Assembly: GCA_015655375.1 (NCBI GenBank)
Contig: JAATFD010000009.1
Span: 1-59,725 of the forward strand
Length of the DNA stretch: 59,725 bases
Source: Actinomycetales bacterium
GTDB lineage: Bacteria > Actinomycetota > Actinomycetes > Actinomycetales > Actinomycetaceae
Direction of reading: 5' to 3'
The notes under the pieces were generated by a model. That model searched no databases, had not been told where the DNA came from, and saw only the letters and a list, made by a program, of their open reading frames with translations. A program made the position numbers and the translations under genes. This document shows positions 44,958 through 52,280 of the stretch, one piece after another (positions within the stretch are counted from its first letter, which is position 1; the number at the start of each line of letters is the position of its first letter).

Positions 44958-46853
44958 TCAGAGGTTCATGGCGAAGGTATGAGCCTCCAGGACAGCATCC
45001 TGGATGATCCGTGGCTGCACGCAGTCACCGATCATCACCGTGTCAGCGGTGATGCCGAAGAAAGCCTTGGCCTCTTCCTCCCGAGGCCGCATGCCGGTGG
45101 CAACGATGACGGTGTCCGCGGCGAATTCCGCGGAGGAACCATCGGGTCCGGTGGCTGTGACCGTCGCATCCTCAGAGATTGACACGGGAAGGCGCCCGAG
45201 AGCGAAGTGCAGGTCGGGAGCCTGCTCGATCTTCTGCCTCAGCCCCTCACGGTAGAGGGAATTGCCTTGGTGTGCGATTGCGGAGCCCGGGTCGAGGACG
45301 GTCACGTCGTGGCCTTCGAAGGTCGCCAGCTCGAGGGCGAGCTCGGCACCCACCGATCCGGCGCCGAGGACGGTCACGTCGTGGCCGAGGCGGTCGGGCT
45401 GTTCGATGGCGTCGCAGGCGCCCATGACCCGCGGCCCATCGACACCGGGCATCGGGGGCACGAACTCGCGCGACCCGAGGGCGAGGATGAGGGAATCCGG
45501 GTGGAGATCGGCGACGAGGTCGGGGGTCGCTTCCACGCCCAGACGGACATCGATCTCCGGGTGGAGGTTGATCTGGTGGAGCAGGTAGTCGTGGTAGCGG
45601 CCGATGTCAGCCTTGTACTTCTCCCGACGAATCACGGTGAGCAGCCCGCCGAGTTCCGTCGATTTCTCCAGGAGGACGACGTCGTGGCCGCGCCGGGCGG
45701 CGACCAGTGCGGCGGTGATGCCGCCGGGGCCTCCCCCCACGACGACGACGCGGCGCTTCGTCGGCGCCCTCTCGATCGTGCGCGGGACGAACTCCTCGTT
45801 CCAGAAACGGGGATTGACCGAGCATCCGACCTTCTTGCGTTCGGTGGAGATGTGGTAGCACTGCAGGCACCGGATGCACGGGACGATCTCGTCCGCCCGG
45901 CCCTCGGCAGCTTTCTTCGGCCATTCCGGATCCGCGATGAGGGGGCGTCCAAGCCCGACCAGGTCGGCCTTGCCCGAGGCGATGATGTCCTCGGCCTCGG
46001 TGGGAGTGAGGATCGCGCCGACGACCCCGACCGGGATCGTGAGCGCTTCCTTGGCTCGTCGCGCGAAGTCGGCGTTGGGGGCATGGGGCTCGAAGGTCGT
46101 TGTCGCCATGTGGACATTGCCCTGGATGCCGATGTCGAGGCCCGAGGAGATCTGAACCGAGTCGATGTGCTCCTGTGCTTGCTCGAGGAAGGCGAGGGTG
46201 TCCTCGAATTCGATGGATCCCGGAACCCATTCGATCGCGCTGATGCGCATGTCGAGGGGGAAGCGTGGGCCGACGGCCTCGCGGATCGTGCGAAGGATCT
46301 GTAGGGGGAAGCGTGACCGGTTCTCGATCGAGCCGCCGTACTCGTCGGTGCGATGATTCGTGCGCGGGGAGAGGAACTGAGCAGGAAGCCAGCCGTGGCC
46401 GAAATGCAGGAAGGCCATGTCGAAGCCGAGCTCCCGGGCCTCGAGAACCTTGCGGGCGAAGAGGTGGGCGACATCGTCCATGTCATCGGTGGTCATTCCT
46501 CGCACCTCGATCCCGTCGTCCCGAGTGAAGGACACGGGCCCTCGCGCGAAATCCCGGACGCGAGCGAACTGACCGCCGTGGAAGATCTCGATCGAGGCGC
46601 GGGCCCCGCCCTGGTGGATGCGCAGGACGCGATGCCGGGTCTCCTCACGTTGGTACTTGTGGAAGGCGTCGGGCTCGTCACCACTGGAGAAGCTCGAGCG
46701 TCCGTCCTCGACGATGGCGTGACCGGCGATGACGATGCCTGCTCCACCGAGTGCCTTCTCGTCGAAGTAGTCGCCGGTGGGGGTGGCGACGATGCGGTTC
46801 TTGACGATCAGATGGTTGATCTCCAAAGGGCTGAACAGCTGGGTGAAGGCCAT
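44958..46853 (-). CDS. FeS flavoprotein of the 2,4-dienoyl-CoA reductase/OYE family
   Basis: A 631-residue fusion. An OYE-type FMN barrel (about 1-330; FTQLFSPLEINHLIVKNRIVATPTGDY, FDMAFLHFGHGWLPAQFLSPRTNHRTDEYGG) carries a 4Fe-4S Cys cluster (PCIRCLQCYHISTERKKVGCSVNP) and is joined to a FAD/NAD(P)H reductase half (RRVVVVGGGPGGITAALVAARRGHDV and VTVLGAGSVGAELALELA). Relatives reduce enoyl bonds of dienoyl-CoA, bile acids, plant phenolics and similar compounds. It sits inside a beta-glucoside PTS operon between EIIBC and EIIA. A plausible task is reduction of an unsaturated aglycone freed by bglA; this is inference. ATG 46853 opens the conserved barrel. Confidence 0.88.
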   Translation of the reverse strand: MAFTQLFSPLEINHLIVKNRIVATPTGDYFDEKALGGAGIVIAGHAIVEDGRSSFSSGDEPDAFHKYQREETRHRVLRIHQGGARASIEIFHGGQFARVRDFARGPVSFTRDDGIEVRGMTTDDMDDVAHLFARKVLEARELGFDMAFLHFGHGWLPAQFLSPRTNHRTDEYGGSIENRSRFPLQILRTIREAVGPRFPLDMRISAIEWVPGSIEFEDTLAFLEQAQEHIDSVQISSGLDIGIQGNVHMATTTFEPHAPNADFARRAKEALTIPVGVVGAILTPTEAEDIIASGKADLVGLGRPLIADPEWPKKAAEGRADEIVPCIRCLQCYHISTERKKVGCSVNPRFWNEEFVPRTIERAPTKRRVVVVGGGPGGITAALVAARRGHDVVLLEKSTELGGLLTVIRREKYKADIGRYHDYLLHQINLHPEIDVRLGVEATPDLVADLHPDSLILALGSREFVPPMPGVDGPRVMGACDAIEQPDRLGHDVTVLGAGSVGAELALELATFEGHDVTVLDPGSAIAHQGNSLYREGLRQKIEQAPDLHFALGRLPVSISEDATVTATGPDGSSAEFAADTVIVATGMRPREEEAKAFFGITADTVMIGDCVQPRIIQDAVLEAHTFAMNL

Positions 46854-46953
46854 CGGGCCTCTCCTCCCTGAGTCGAGCGGTTCCGGGGAAGACGACGACG
46901 CAATCTGTTGCCTTCCCCGGAACCGCGATGGTCGGATGCGGCGTGGGGCGAGC

Positions 46954-48426
46954 TCAGGCTGGAGCCGATGCGGCCGCACCGCTCGGGACTGCGGCGACGG
47001 CCTCGGTGCCTTTCGAGACGCGAGGCCGGGTCCGCTCGAAGACGGCGGTCGCCACGAAGGAGACCGCGATACTGACGGCGACCGCGATGAAGTAGGGCAC
47101 TGCGGTGGGCGAGGACGCAAATGCTGGGAGTCCGAACAGACCGGTGAATGCGAACGCTGTGATGTAGGTGTTCGCGAGGCCACAGATCAGACCACCGACG
47201 GCACCGCCGAGGGCTGTCCAGATGAAGTACCACTTGTTCTTGATCGCCACGCCGTAGAGGCCGGGCTCCGTGACTCCCGCGAGGAAGTTGACGAATGCTG
47301 CCGACCCGGCGGTTGCGCGGGTCTCCTTGTCCCGGTTGAAGATCATGACGGCGAGCAGGACGCCGAGCAGGGCGTAGTTGCCCAGACCGCCAGCGGCTAG
47401 GGAGAACTCCTGGCCCTGCGTCGCCAGGATGTTGAGCTGGATCGGCAGGAGGACCCAGTGGGCGCCGATCATGATGATGAAGATGAAGAAGGCGCCGAAG
47501 ATCGGTCCCATGATCAACGGGTAGTTGATCAGCCAGTTGTAAGCATTGGCGATCCCGGTCGCGATTCCGAATCCGATCGGTCCGAACACCAGCATCATGG
47601 CGGGGACCATGATGACAACGGACAGCAGCGGGACCAGCAGGAACTGAGCAACCTTCGGAAGGAAGCGCTTGAGACCCTTCTCCAGGTAGCCGAAGGCCCA
47701 CATCCCCAGAAGGATCGGGATCACGCTGTTGCCGAAGGCCTGGGCGGTGAACGGAATGCCGAACAGGCTGAGATGGGCACCGTTCGTCGAGATCGCGACC
47801 AGTCCGGGTTCGAGAAGGGACGCGCCGATGACCGCGCCGACGTAGGGGCTTGCGCCGAACTGTCGAGCAGCCGTGAAACCGAGCAGGACCGGGAAGAAGT
47901 AGATGAGGGCGGTTGGGATTGCCGCCATGATGATGTAGGTGCTTGAAGTCTCCGCGAGCCACCCCATGTTGACGACTAGGGTGAGGACGCCCTTGATGAT
48001 GCCGACGCTGGCCAGCAGGGGGATCCACGGGGTGAAGATTGCGGAGATCGTGGCAAGCAGCCGATCGAGGATGCTCGGTTTCGTCGCGGGGGTGTCGTCT
48101 TCGACGGTCATGTCGGTGTCGGTTGAGGGCCGGGAAGCGTCGTCGTCGTCGGAGGCCTCGACCTCGCCGAGCGCCGAGACCCCAGGGACAGCGGCGACGT
48201 CCGTGTAGACCTCGTCGACGTTCATGCCGACGACGACCTGGAGCTGACCGGCAGCCTCCATGACGCCGAGACTCTCCTTGAGGGCCTTGATCCTCTCCTT
48301 GTCGGCGGCACCGGGATTCTTGAGGCGGAAACGCAGCCGGGTGGCACAGTGCGTCACTCCGGCGACGTTGTTGGCGCCACCGACGGCGTCGATGAGGTCG
48401 CGGGCGTATTCAGCGTGTTGTGCCAT
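46954..48426 (-). CDS. PTS beta-glucoside transporter EIIB-EIIC
   Basis: A 490-residue permease. EIIB is residues 1-80 (ARDLIDAVGGANNVAGVTHCATRLRFRLKN; the phosphorylated Cys is in GVTHCATRLR). It is followed by an acidic Asp/Ser linker (about 90-115) and an EIIC domain of about 10 helices (ISAIFTPWIPLLASVGIIKGVL, YFFPVLLGFTAARQFGASPYVGAVIGA, LAGVTEPGLYGVAI). GVTEPGLYGV is the beta-glucoside/Bgl-type signature. EIIA is encoded separately at 44389. First gene of a six-gene minus-strand operon with antiterminator and phospho-glucosidase. Its leader has two alternative hairpins. Confidence 0.92.
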   Translation of the reverse strand: MAQHAEYARDLIDAVGGANNVAGVTHCATRLRFRLKNPGAADKERIKALKESLGVMEAAGQLQVVVGMNVDEVYTDVAAVPGVSALGEVEASDDDDASRPSTDTDMTVEDDTPATKPSILDRLLATISAIFTPWIPLLASVGIIKGVLTLVVNMGWLAETSSTYIIMAAIPTALIYFFPVLLGFTAARQFGASPYVGAVIGASLLEPGLVAISTNGAHLSLFGIPFTAQAFGNSVIPILLGMWAFGYLEKGLKRFLPKVAQFLLVPLLSVVIMVPAMMLVFGPIGFGIATGIANAYNWLINYPLIMGPIFGAFFIFIIMIGAHWVLLPIQLNILATQGQEFSLAAGGLGNYALLGVLLAVMIFNRDKETRATAGSAAFVNFLAGVTEPGLYGVAIKNKWYFIWTALGGAVGGLICGLANTYITAFAFTGLFGLPAFASSPTAVPYFIAVAVSIAVSFVATAVFERTRPRVSKGTEAVAAVPSGAAASAPA

Positions 48427-48779
48427 TAGATCGCACCCCCACGGAGGGGCGTGCGTGAGGCGAGGGACAGGGGGCGTGGGCGTTGACGTGCCACGTCTGC
48501 GGGTGCAAGGGTGAAGCGGACCACTTCGTCCTCCATGCTCTGCGCCGACCGTGCGCCAATGGAGGATGCCATGGGTGCGTCGTCGGCCTGATCAACCGAA
48601 GAGCCAAAGGTCATGCGTCACGAGGACTGACACCCAGTGGCGACCAGCCGCCCAGTGGGTGGCCGGTCGCCGATGATGATAGCCCACGGACTTTCGAGAT
48701 GAGCAATCGATGTGGGTGTCGGGAGTCGTTGTGGCTGGTGAATCGGCGTGGCGCACCGAGGGGCCGGGGCACCGCAGCG
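48427..48779. other. Leader and promoter region of the bgl operon; no gene
   Basis: No coding frame is convincing in these 353 bases. The minus-strand leader of the EIIBC gene would be about 240 nt. It holds two overlapping hairpins near its 5' end and a possible -10 (TATCAT on the minus strand, 48676-48681). A Shine-Dalgarno-like purine tract is weak. The left 100 bases are G/C rich with an inverted CCCCCACGGAGGGG word near 48435. Confidence 0.45.
48631..48670 (-). promoter_or_regulatory. Two mutually exclusive hairpins in the bgl leader, candidate antitermination site
   Basis: Hairpin 1 pairs 48640-48649 with 48661-48670 (10 bp, one mismatch). Hairpin 2 pairs CACCCA (48631-48636) with TGGGTG (48656-48661) and uses bases inside hairpin 1, so only one can form. 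They lie at the start of the presumed transcript, where BglG/LicT targets (RAT) are found. The sequence does not match the known A/T-rich RAT consensus, so the role is a guess from position and the presence of bglG in the operon. Confidence 0.4.
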
Positions 48780-49568
48780 CTATCCGTGGATGACCTGCCA
48801 CCCGAGCTTCGCCACGAGCGCGGTGACGACGACGATGAGGATGACTCGCACGAAACGGGAGCCCAGGCGGACGGCGGTGCGGGCACCGATGTAGCCACCG
48901 ACCATGTTCGCGACTCCGATGAGGATGCCGAGCCGCCATTCGACGAACCCCTGCGGGATGAAGAAGAGCAGTGCCCCGACATTCGTCGCGAGGTTGACGA
49001 TCTTCGTCGTCGCGGTCGCGTGGAGGAAACTTTGGTGGGCCAGCACGGCGATTCCGAGGACCAGGAAGGATCCCGTTCCCGGTCCCATGACGCCGTCGTA
49101 GAAGCCGACGAGGGCGCCGAAGGGAACGCACCGGGAGAGCACAGCTCCGAGTGAGAGCTCGAGGGAGTCCTCATCGGCGCCGATCGTGGGGCGTGAGAGC
49201 GTGAAGACCAGGACGGCGACCAGGGCGACCAGGATGACGGGCGTGAACACGCTGGTCGGAAGGTGGCTGGCGACGACGGCGCCTCCGAATGCGCCGGACA
49301 GGGCGATCATCGCCATCGGGGCGGCGATTCTGAGATCGGGGCGGACGCGCCGATAGAGGGTGAGGGAGCTGACGGTCGTCCCCATCACCGATCCGACCTT
49401 GTTCGTGGCGATCGCGTGGACGGGTGCGAAGCCCGGCACCAGCATCAGGGCCGGGAGCTGGATCAGTCCGCCGCCACCGACGACGGCATCCACCCACCCC
49501 GCCAACATCGCTGCGCCGATCAGGAGCACCGGACCCCACCACGGGAGCTGGGAAAGAGCGTCAGTCAT
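48780..49568 (-). CDS. TauE/SafE family sulfite exporter-like permease
   Basis: A 262-residue membrane protein with eight helices. The two half-repeats each have the TSxxG/N.vG pattern: GWVDAVVGGGGLIQLPALMLV then AIATNKVGSVMGTTVSSLTLYRR in the first, and GFYDGVMGPGTGSFLVLGI then ATTKIVNLATNVGALLFF in the second. Members export sulfonates, sulfite or other organic anions; the substrate here is unknown. ATG 49568 follows TAGGTT by 6 bases on the minus strand (leaderless). No sulfur-metabolism neighbour is present. It is the first minus-strand gene to the right of the bgl promoter region. Confidence 0.88.
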   Translation of the reverse strand: MTDALSQLPWWGPVLLIGAAMLAGWVDAVVGGGGLIQLPALMLVPGFAPVHAIATNKVGSVMGTTVSSLTLYRRVRPDLRIAAPMAMIALSGAFGGAVVASHLPTSVFTPVILVALVAVLVFTLSRPTIGADEDSLELSLGAVLSRCVPFGALVGFYDGVMGPGTGSFLVLGIAVLAHQSFLHATATTKIVNLATNVGALLFFIPQGFVEWRLGILIGVANMVGGYIGARTAVRLGSRFVRVILIVVVTALVAKLGWQVIHG

Positions 49569-49574
49569 TCGCCC

Positions 49575-49580
49575 AACCTA
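49575..49580 (-). promoter_or_regulatory. -10 box of leaderless TauE/SafE gene
   Basis: TAGGTT on the minus strand, 6 bases, ATG 49568. Confidence 0.45.
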
Positions 49581-49648
49581 CGTCTGGCAGGTCGCGCCAC
49601 GACGAGGCGTCCGTGCGGCCCGGACCGCGGGGCTGCGTGGCCACCGCG

Positions 49649-50632
49649 TCACACGAGAACGGAGACCGGCATCTCGGGGCCGCACAGGATCAACGCCGAT
49701 GCGGCGTTGAAGGCTGCGGCAGTGGCGATGATCTGGTCGCGGGTCGCCGGGACCGGGGCCCCGGTGGAGGCCGCCTGCTCCAGGAGGAAGTCGGCGATGG
49801 AGGCAAAGGACCAGACGTCGATGACGAACACCTGGGCCGGGAGGGAGGGGTCCCCGCTCAGCGCGGCGCCCAGGGCATCGGTGTCGACCGTCGTTCCCAC
49901 GCGCGTGTTCGCCACGAGAGCGACCTCGTGGTGGGAACCGTGCATGACCGGAAGTGGCGTGCTGGCGTAGCCCGAGATGACACCCGAGATCTCGTCCCCG
50001 GTGGGCAGGGTGAGGGACAGACTGGCGCCTCTTCTGCGGGCGCTGCCCGGGACGGCGTCGGGATCGATGCCCCAGGACCGCACGAGGTCGTCGATGCCGG
50101 CGGGACGCTGGCCCAACAGGGCGAGGATCGAGCCGAGCGAGTCCATGGCGCCGCATCCGCAGTCGGCCGTCTGGTGGGAGGCGTCATCGGTATGTCCGGA
50201 GACGGGGAGAGCGGCCGCTCGCAGTGCCGCGCACGTCAGGGACAACCAGGCCGGCGACCAGGAACTCATCTCCTCGCCGAGAAGGCCCGGATCGTGGAGG
50301 GCCAACTCCCGGGTCGTGCGATCGTCGGTGCGGGTGCTCGAGGAATCCGGCCTGAACAGGGCCGCCAGCAGGAGATCGACGACCCAGGTGGTGAGCGTGG
50401 CGCCCGCCGTGCGAGGCGTCCGCACGCAGGAGTCGAGGGGGCCGGTGGATGCCCCTGGGCCGGCCTCGGCGACGGTGAAGGGGCGTCCATCCATGCACCG
50501 GGCGGGGAAGGCGCCATGGGCGGGAACGAGGACCGAGGAGGGATCGGCGGCGACCCGGCGCAGGCGGGCCTCCACGAGGGCGTGTTCCTGCTGGTCGGGT
50601 TCGATCCGTCCGATGGCTCCGAGAACAGTCAT
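49649..50632 (-). CDS. Uncharacterised protein with Cys/His/Asp motifs
   Basis: A 327-residue protein that I do not recognise. It shows VPAHGAFPARCMDGRPFTV near residue 38-56, HTDDASHQTADCGCGAMDSL near 150-169, and MHGSHHEVALVANTRVGTTVDTDAL near 230-254. The spacing of Cys, His and Asp in R-C-M-D-G-R and D-C-G-C-G-A-M-D suggests a metal site, loosely like carbonic-anhydrase-related proteins, but this is weak. It has no signal peptide or membrane segment. ATG 50632 follows TAGGCT by 7 bases on the minus strand (leaderless). The gene is next to the CRISPR-Cas locus but transcribed away from it, and nothing ties the two together. Confidence 0.6.
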   Translation of the reverse strand: MTVLGAIGRIEPDQQEHALVEARLRRVAADPSSVLVPAHGAFPARCMDGRPFTVAEAGPGASTGPLDSCVRTPRTAGATLTTWVVDLLLAALFRPDSSSTRTDDRTTRELALHDPGLLGEEMSSWSPAWLSLTCAALRAAALPVSGHTDDASHQTADCGCGAMDSLGSILALLGQRPAGIDDLVRSWGIDPDAVPGSARRRGASLSLTLPTGDEISGVISGYASTPLPVMHGSHHEVALVANTRVGTTVDTDALGAALSGDPSLPAQVFVIDVWSFASIADFLLEQAASTGAPVPATRDQIIATAAAFNAASALILCGPEMPVSVLV

Positions 50633-50639
50633 GGGTGCC

Positions 50640-50645
50640 AGCCTA
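50640..50645 (-). promoter_or_regulatory. -10 box of a leaderless transcript
   Basis: TAGGCT on the minus strand, 7 bases, ATG 50632; it decides this start against in-frame codons further upstream. Confidence 0.5.
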
Positions 50646-50776
50646 TCGGGAGTGGACTGAGCGGGGGTGGAGAGGCGGGTGAGGGACAGGTGAAGGAAGG
50701 CTGGATGGTGGGTGCTGGTCATCCTGGCCTATGAATCCGGCATCGCCGGGCGGGCGAGCATCGCCGTGATGAAAGC

Positions 50777-50813
50777 TGAGCCGGTCCGGGGCTCGAGGAC
50801 CAGGACCGGCTCA
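50777..50813 (-). terminator. Hairpin closing the mini-array transcript
   Basis: TGAGCCGGTCC (50777-50787) and its exact complement (50803-50813) form an 11-bp stem with a 15-base loop. On the minus strand it directly follows the second degenerate repeat and shares its last six bases; GCTTTCATC follows. Confidence 0.6.
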
Positions 50814-50837
50814 CCCCCCCGCATTCGCGGGGACTGT
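50808..50837 (-). repeat. Degenerate CRISPR repeat 2 of the mini-array
   Basis: On the minus strand: stem CCCCGC (50832-50827), loop GAAT, stem GCGGGG, then GGGTGAGCC. It keeps the stem-loop-stem and the GCC end of the canonical repeat (stem TCCCGC, loop GCAT, stem GCGGGA, end GTCAGCC), but has lost the GTCTTT start and gained two G in the 3' part. Confidence 0.6.
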
Positions 50838-50870
50838 GTCTGCCCGTTAGCGCGACAGACTCATATCTAC

Positions 50871-50898
50871 GGCCAACCCCCGTCTGCACGGGTGGGAT
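50871..50898 (-). repeat. Degenerate CRISPR repeat 1 of the mini-array
   Basis: A 28-nt unit identical to the canonical repeat at 18 of 28 positions without gaps. In the stem, C11 and G16 of the canonical repeat are replaced by T and A, so CCCGT still pairs with ACGGG. This compensatory pair argues that the hairpin, and hence Cas6 processing, has been kept by selection. Confidence 0.6.
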
Positions 50899-50996
50899 GA
50901 GAGCTGTCTCAGCATAGCTAGTTGACTTGGGTTTCGGACGAGTGGGGTGACGGTGCGGTCGACCGAGGTGTAGATTCGTCGAGGATGAGCCGTTTA

Positions 50997-51011
50997 ACAG
51001 ACTCATATCTA
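50997..51011. promoter_or_regulatory. Seed-matching target of the mini-array spacer
   Basis: ACAGACTCATATCTA is identical to 50855-50869 within the spacer of the mini-array. On the spacer-identical strand the three bases before the target are AAC, compatible with an AAN-type PAM. The site lies between a possible -35 (TTTAAC, 50993-50998) and -10 (TATAGA, 51014-51019), so Cascade bound here would block RNA polymerase. Confidence 0.6.
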
Positions 51012-51013
51012 GT

Positions 51014-51019
51014 TATAGA
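51014..51019 (+). promoter_or_regulatory. Possible -10 box of the 51077 gene
   Basis: TATAGA, with TTTAAC 15 bases upstream as a weak -35. Transcription would start near 51026, giving a 50-nt leader with AGGA (51066-51069) 7 bases before ATG 51077. The A/T-rich patch is unusual in this region. Confidence 0.45.
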
Positions 51020-51076
51020 TTTCTGATCTCCAGCCCCGAGGGGCTTGGCGCAGACGAGAGGAAGTAGGACGACAGA

Positions 51077-51466
51077 ATGAAGATTTACTCAGAGTGTGAG
51101 ATCGCTGGTGCGTTGATTGAGTACAACTCGGTGCCCGTTGGGCAGAAGACTCGCTGGTTGGAGCGACAGCCGTTCTCTCGATCCCAGTTCTACCGGTGGC
51201 GTAATGCTCGACTGGGGCGCTCGATTGCCGTGCCTTCCGGGTGGGGGCCCGATGTGGAGCTTTGTGTGGCCATCCGACCAAACGCCTCGGCGGTGCTTGT
51301 CGGACCGGAGCTTGCGTTGAGGCGTGTAGTGCTTGGCGGAGTCATGAAAACTCGGCAGCTGAGAAATCGTAGGAGTGTGACGCGCCCGAAGTCATACCCC
51401 CGCGGACGAACAGGGGTGGCGCAGTTGCCGCTGGATTTGTGGGGGAATGGTCAGGTGCTCGAGTGA
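51077..51466 (+). CDS. Small uncharacterised protein heading the CRISPR-Cas locus
   Basis: A 129-residue basic protein that I cannot assign. The N-terminal part SECEIAGALIEYNSVPVGQK then TRWLERQPFSRSQFYRWRNARLGRSI could be a helix-turn-helix, because SRSQFYRWR resembles recognition helices of transposase-type or regulator folds. The C-terminal third is rich in Arg (KTRQLRNRRSVTRPKSYPRGRTG). AGGA lies 7 bases before ATG 51077. It is separated from cas6 by 139 bases with a terminator-like hairpin. Its promoter contains the seed target of the mini-array RNA. By position it would therefore be the gene directly repressed by Cascade: a regulator of the cas genes, or a toxin guarded by the system. 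Both are speculation. Confidence 0.55.
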   Translation: MKIYSECEIAGALIEYNSVPVGQKTRWLERQPFSRSQFYRWRNARLGRSIAVPSGWGPDVELCVAIRPNASAVLVGPELALRRVVLGGVMKTRQLRNRRSVTRPKSYPRGRTGVAQLPLDLWGNGQVLE

Positions 51467-51514
51467 GGCGTGCTCCAGATGCACATGGCTGGTGTCACCG
51501 TTCAGCCATGGCCG

Positions 51515-51545
51515 ACGACGGGCCCGTGTTGCTTGGGCCCGTCGT
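51515..51545 (+). terminator. Hairpin between the 51077 gene and cas6
   Basis: ACGACGGGCCC (51515-51525) and its exact complement (51535-51545) form an 11-bp stem with a 9-base loop, 48 bases after the stop at 51466. It may end the upstream transcript or attenuate read-through into cas6. Confidence 0.55.
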
Positions 51546-51605
51546 TCGATCTGCCTGGAGCTCATGTTGCCGATCGTTTGTGCCCACTCAGAGAGGAGCA
51601 AGGGA

Positions 51606-52280
51606 ATGGCCTATTCAACCCTTCACGCGCGGGTGAGTCCTGCCGTGCGGGACATGCTCATCCACAATCGCGACCGAGGACATGTTCATGTGATGTCTGC
51701 GTTCCCGCGGGGACTCGGTGAGAATCCGAGAAAGGCCGCGGGCGTGTTGTGGTATCTGGACAGCAGTGGAGACCTGTTGGTTCGTTCAGAGAATCTGCCA
51801 CAGAATCCGGGGCTGCTCGGACAAGTGATCTCCGTGGAGAAAGCATTGGAGTTCAAAACGGATGACGCTATTGAACTCCAGGCAGTGATTGCATGTCAGA
51901 AGACTCCGATGCCGAATCTGACTCCTGAACAACGTGAGCTTCTTGATCAGGGAAAGAACCCTGCAGAGAAGGGCAAAGAAAAGAAACCTGGCCAGGGAAT
52001 GGCCTATCGTTCGCGCCTCGTCATCGTTCCAGAGGCTGAACGGCCAGCATGGGCGGTCCGGCGCCTGTCTCTCATCGGTGTCAGTGTAGGGGCCGAAGAT
52101 CTTCATCTGTCCGCACAAACGACGGCTCACATGGGGAAGGGGCGTATCCCATTCATTGAGCTGAAGGCGCGAGTCACTGTCGTAGATGCGCTCGAGCTCA
52201 ACAAAAAGATGGCCTCGGGATGGGGGAAGGGGAAGAACTACGGTCTCGGACTTATTCGAGCCAAAATCCTCCATTCCTGA
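51606..52280 (+). CDS. cas6e: Cas6e-like CRISPR RNA endonuclease
   Basis: A 224-residue RAMP protein that would cut the pre-crRNA at the repeat hairpin. The N terminus reads AYSTLHARVSPAVRDMLIHN, and GHVHVMSAFPRGLG places His28 where CasE has its catalytic His (LH..L..aFP). GVLWYLDSSGDLLVRSENLP matches the LyRLd....vLVqS segment of Cas6e. The second half ends with the glycine-rich loop GWGKGKNYGLGLIRAKIL (Cas6e: GIGrgKa.GcGLL). The size agrees with Cas6e. ATG 51606 has GAGGAG about 9 bases upstream. The neighbouring effector genes are type I-G, in which processing is normally done by the Cas6 half of Csb2, so a separate Cas6e is unexpected. The repeats have the I-E hairpin form that fits it. 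Confidence 0.8.
   Translation: MAYSTLHARVSPAVRDMLIHNRDRGHVHVMSAFPRGLGENPRKAAGVLWYLDSSGDLLVRSENLPQNPGLLGQVISVEKALEFKTDDAIELQAVIACQKTPMPNLTPEQRELLDQGKNPAEKGKEKKPGQGMAYRSRLVIVPEAERPAWAVRRLSLIGVSVGAEDLHLSAQTTAHMGKGRIPFIELKARVTVVDALELNKKMASGWGKGKNYGLGLIRAKILHS

Larger units (their letters stand above)
50777..50904 (-). ncRNA. Candidate crRNA-like regulatory RNA (CreR/CreA type mini-array)
   Basis: Read on the minus strand from a possible -10 (TATGCT, 50916-50911), a short transcript would contain a degenerate repeat (50898-50871), a 33-nt spacer (50870-50838), a second degenerate repeat (50837-50808) and a terminator hairpin (50813-50777). The stem-to-stem distance is 61 nt, identical to the genuine array at 59306. 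Spacer positions 2-16 match exactly the 15 bases at 50997-51011, inside the promoter of the gene at 51077. Beyond these 15 bases the match ends, as expected for an RNA that directs binding without cleavage. Processing by the Cas6e-like enzyme is inferred. Such RNAs are known in archaeal I-B and some other type I and V systems; I know of none for this hybrid. Confidence 0.6.

Noticed and set aside
46854-47183. N-terminal extension of the FeS flavoprotein
   Set aside because: It would lie antisense-in-frame over the EIIC end, with low-complexity composition; the OYE barrel begins exactly at ATG 46853.
50855-51011. Two 15-bp direct repeats that could be target-site duplications of an inserted element
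   Set aside because: The first copy lies exactly at the seed of a 33-nt spacer between two repeat-like hairpins at the array's 61-nt register, and the DNA between the copies has no transposase or terminal inverted repeats. The guide-target reading explains more.
51032-51045. Small palindrome AGCCCC-GA-GGGGCT in the 51077 leader as a terminator or riboswitch
   Set aside because: Two-base loop and six-base stem without any conserved context; too small to support a call.
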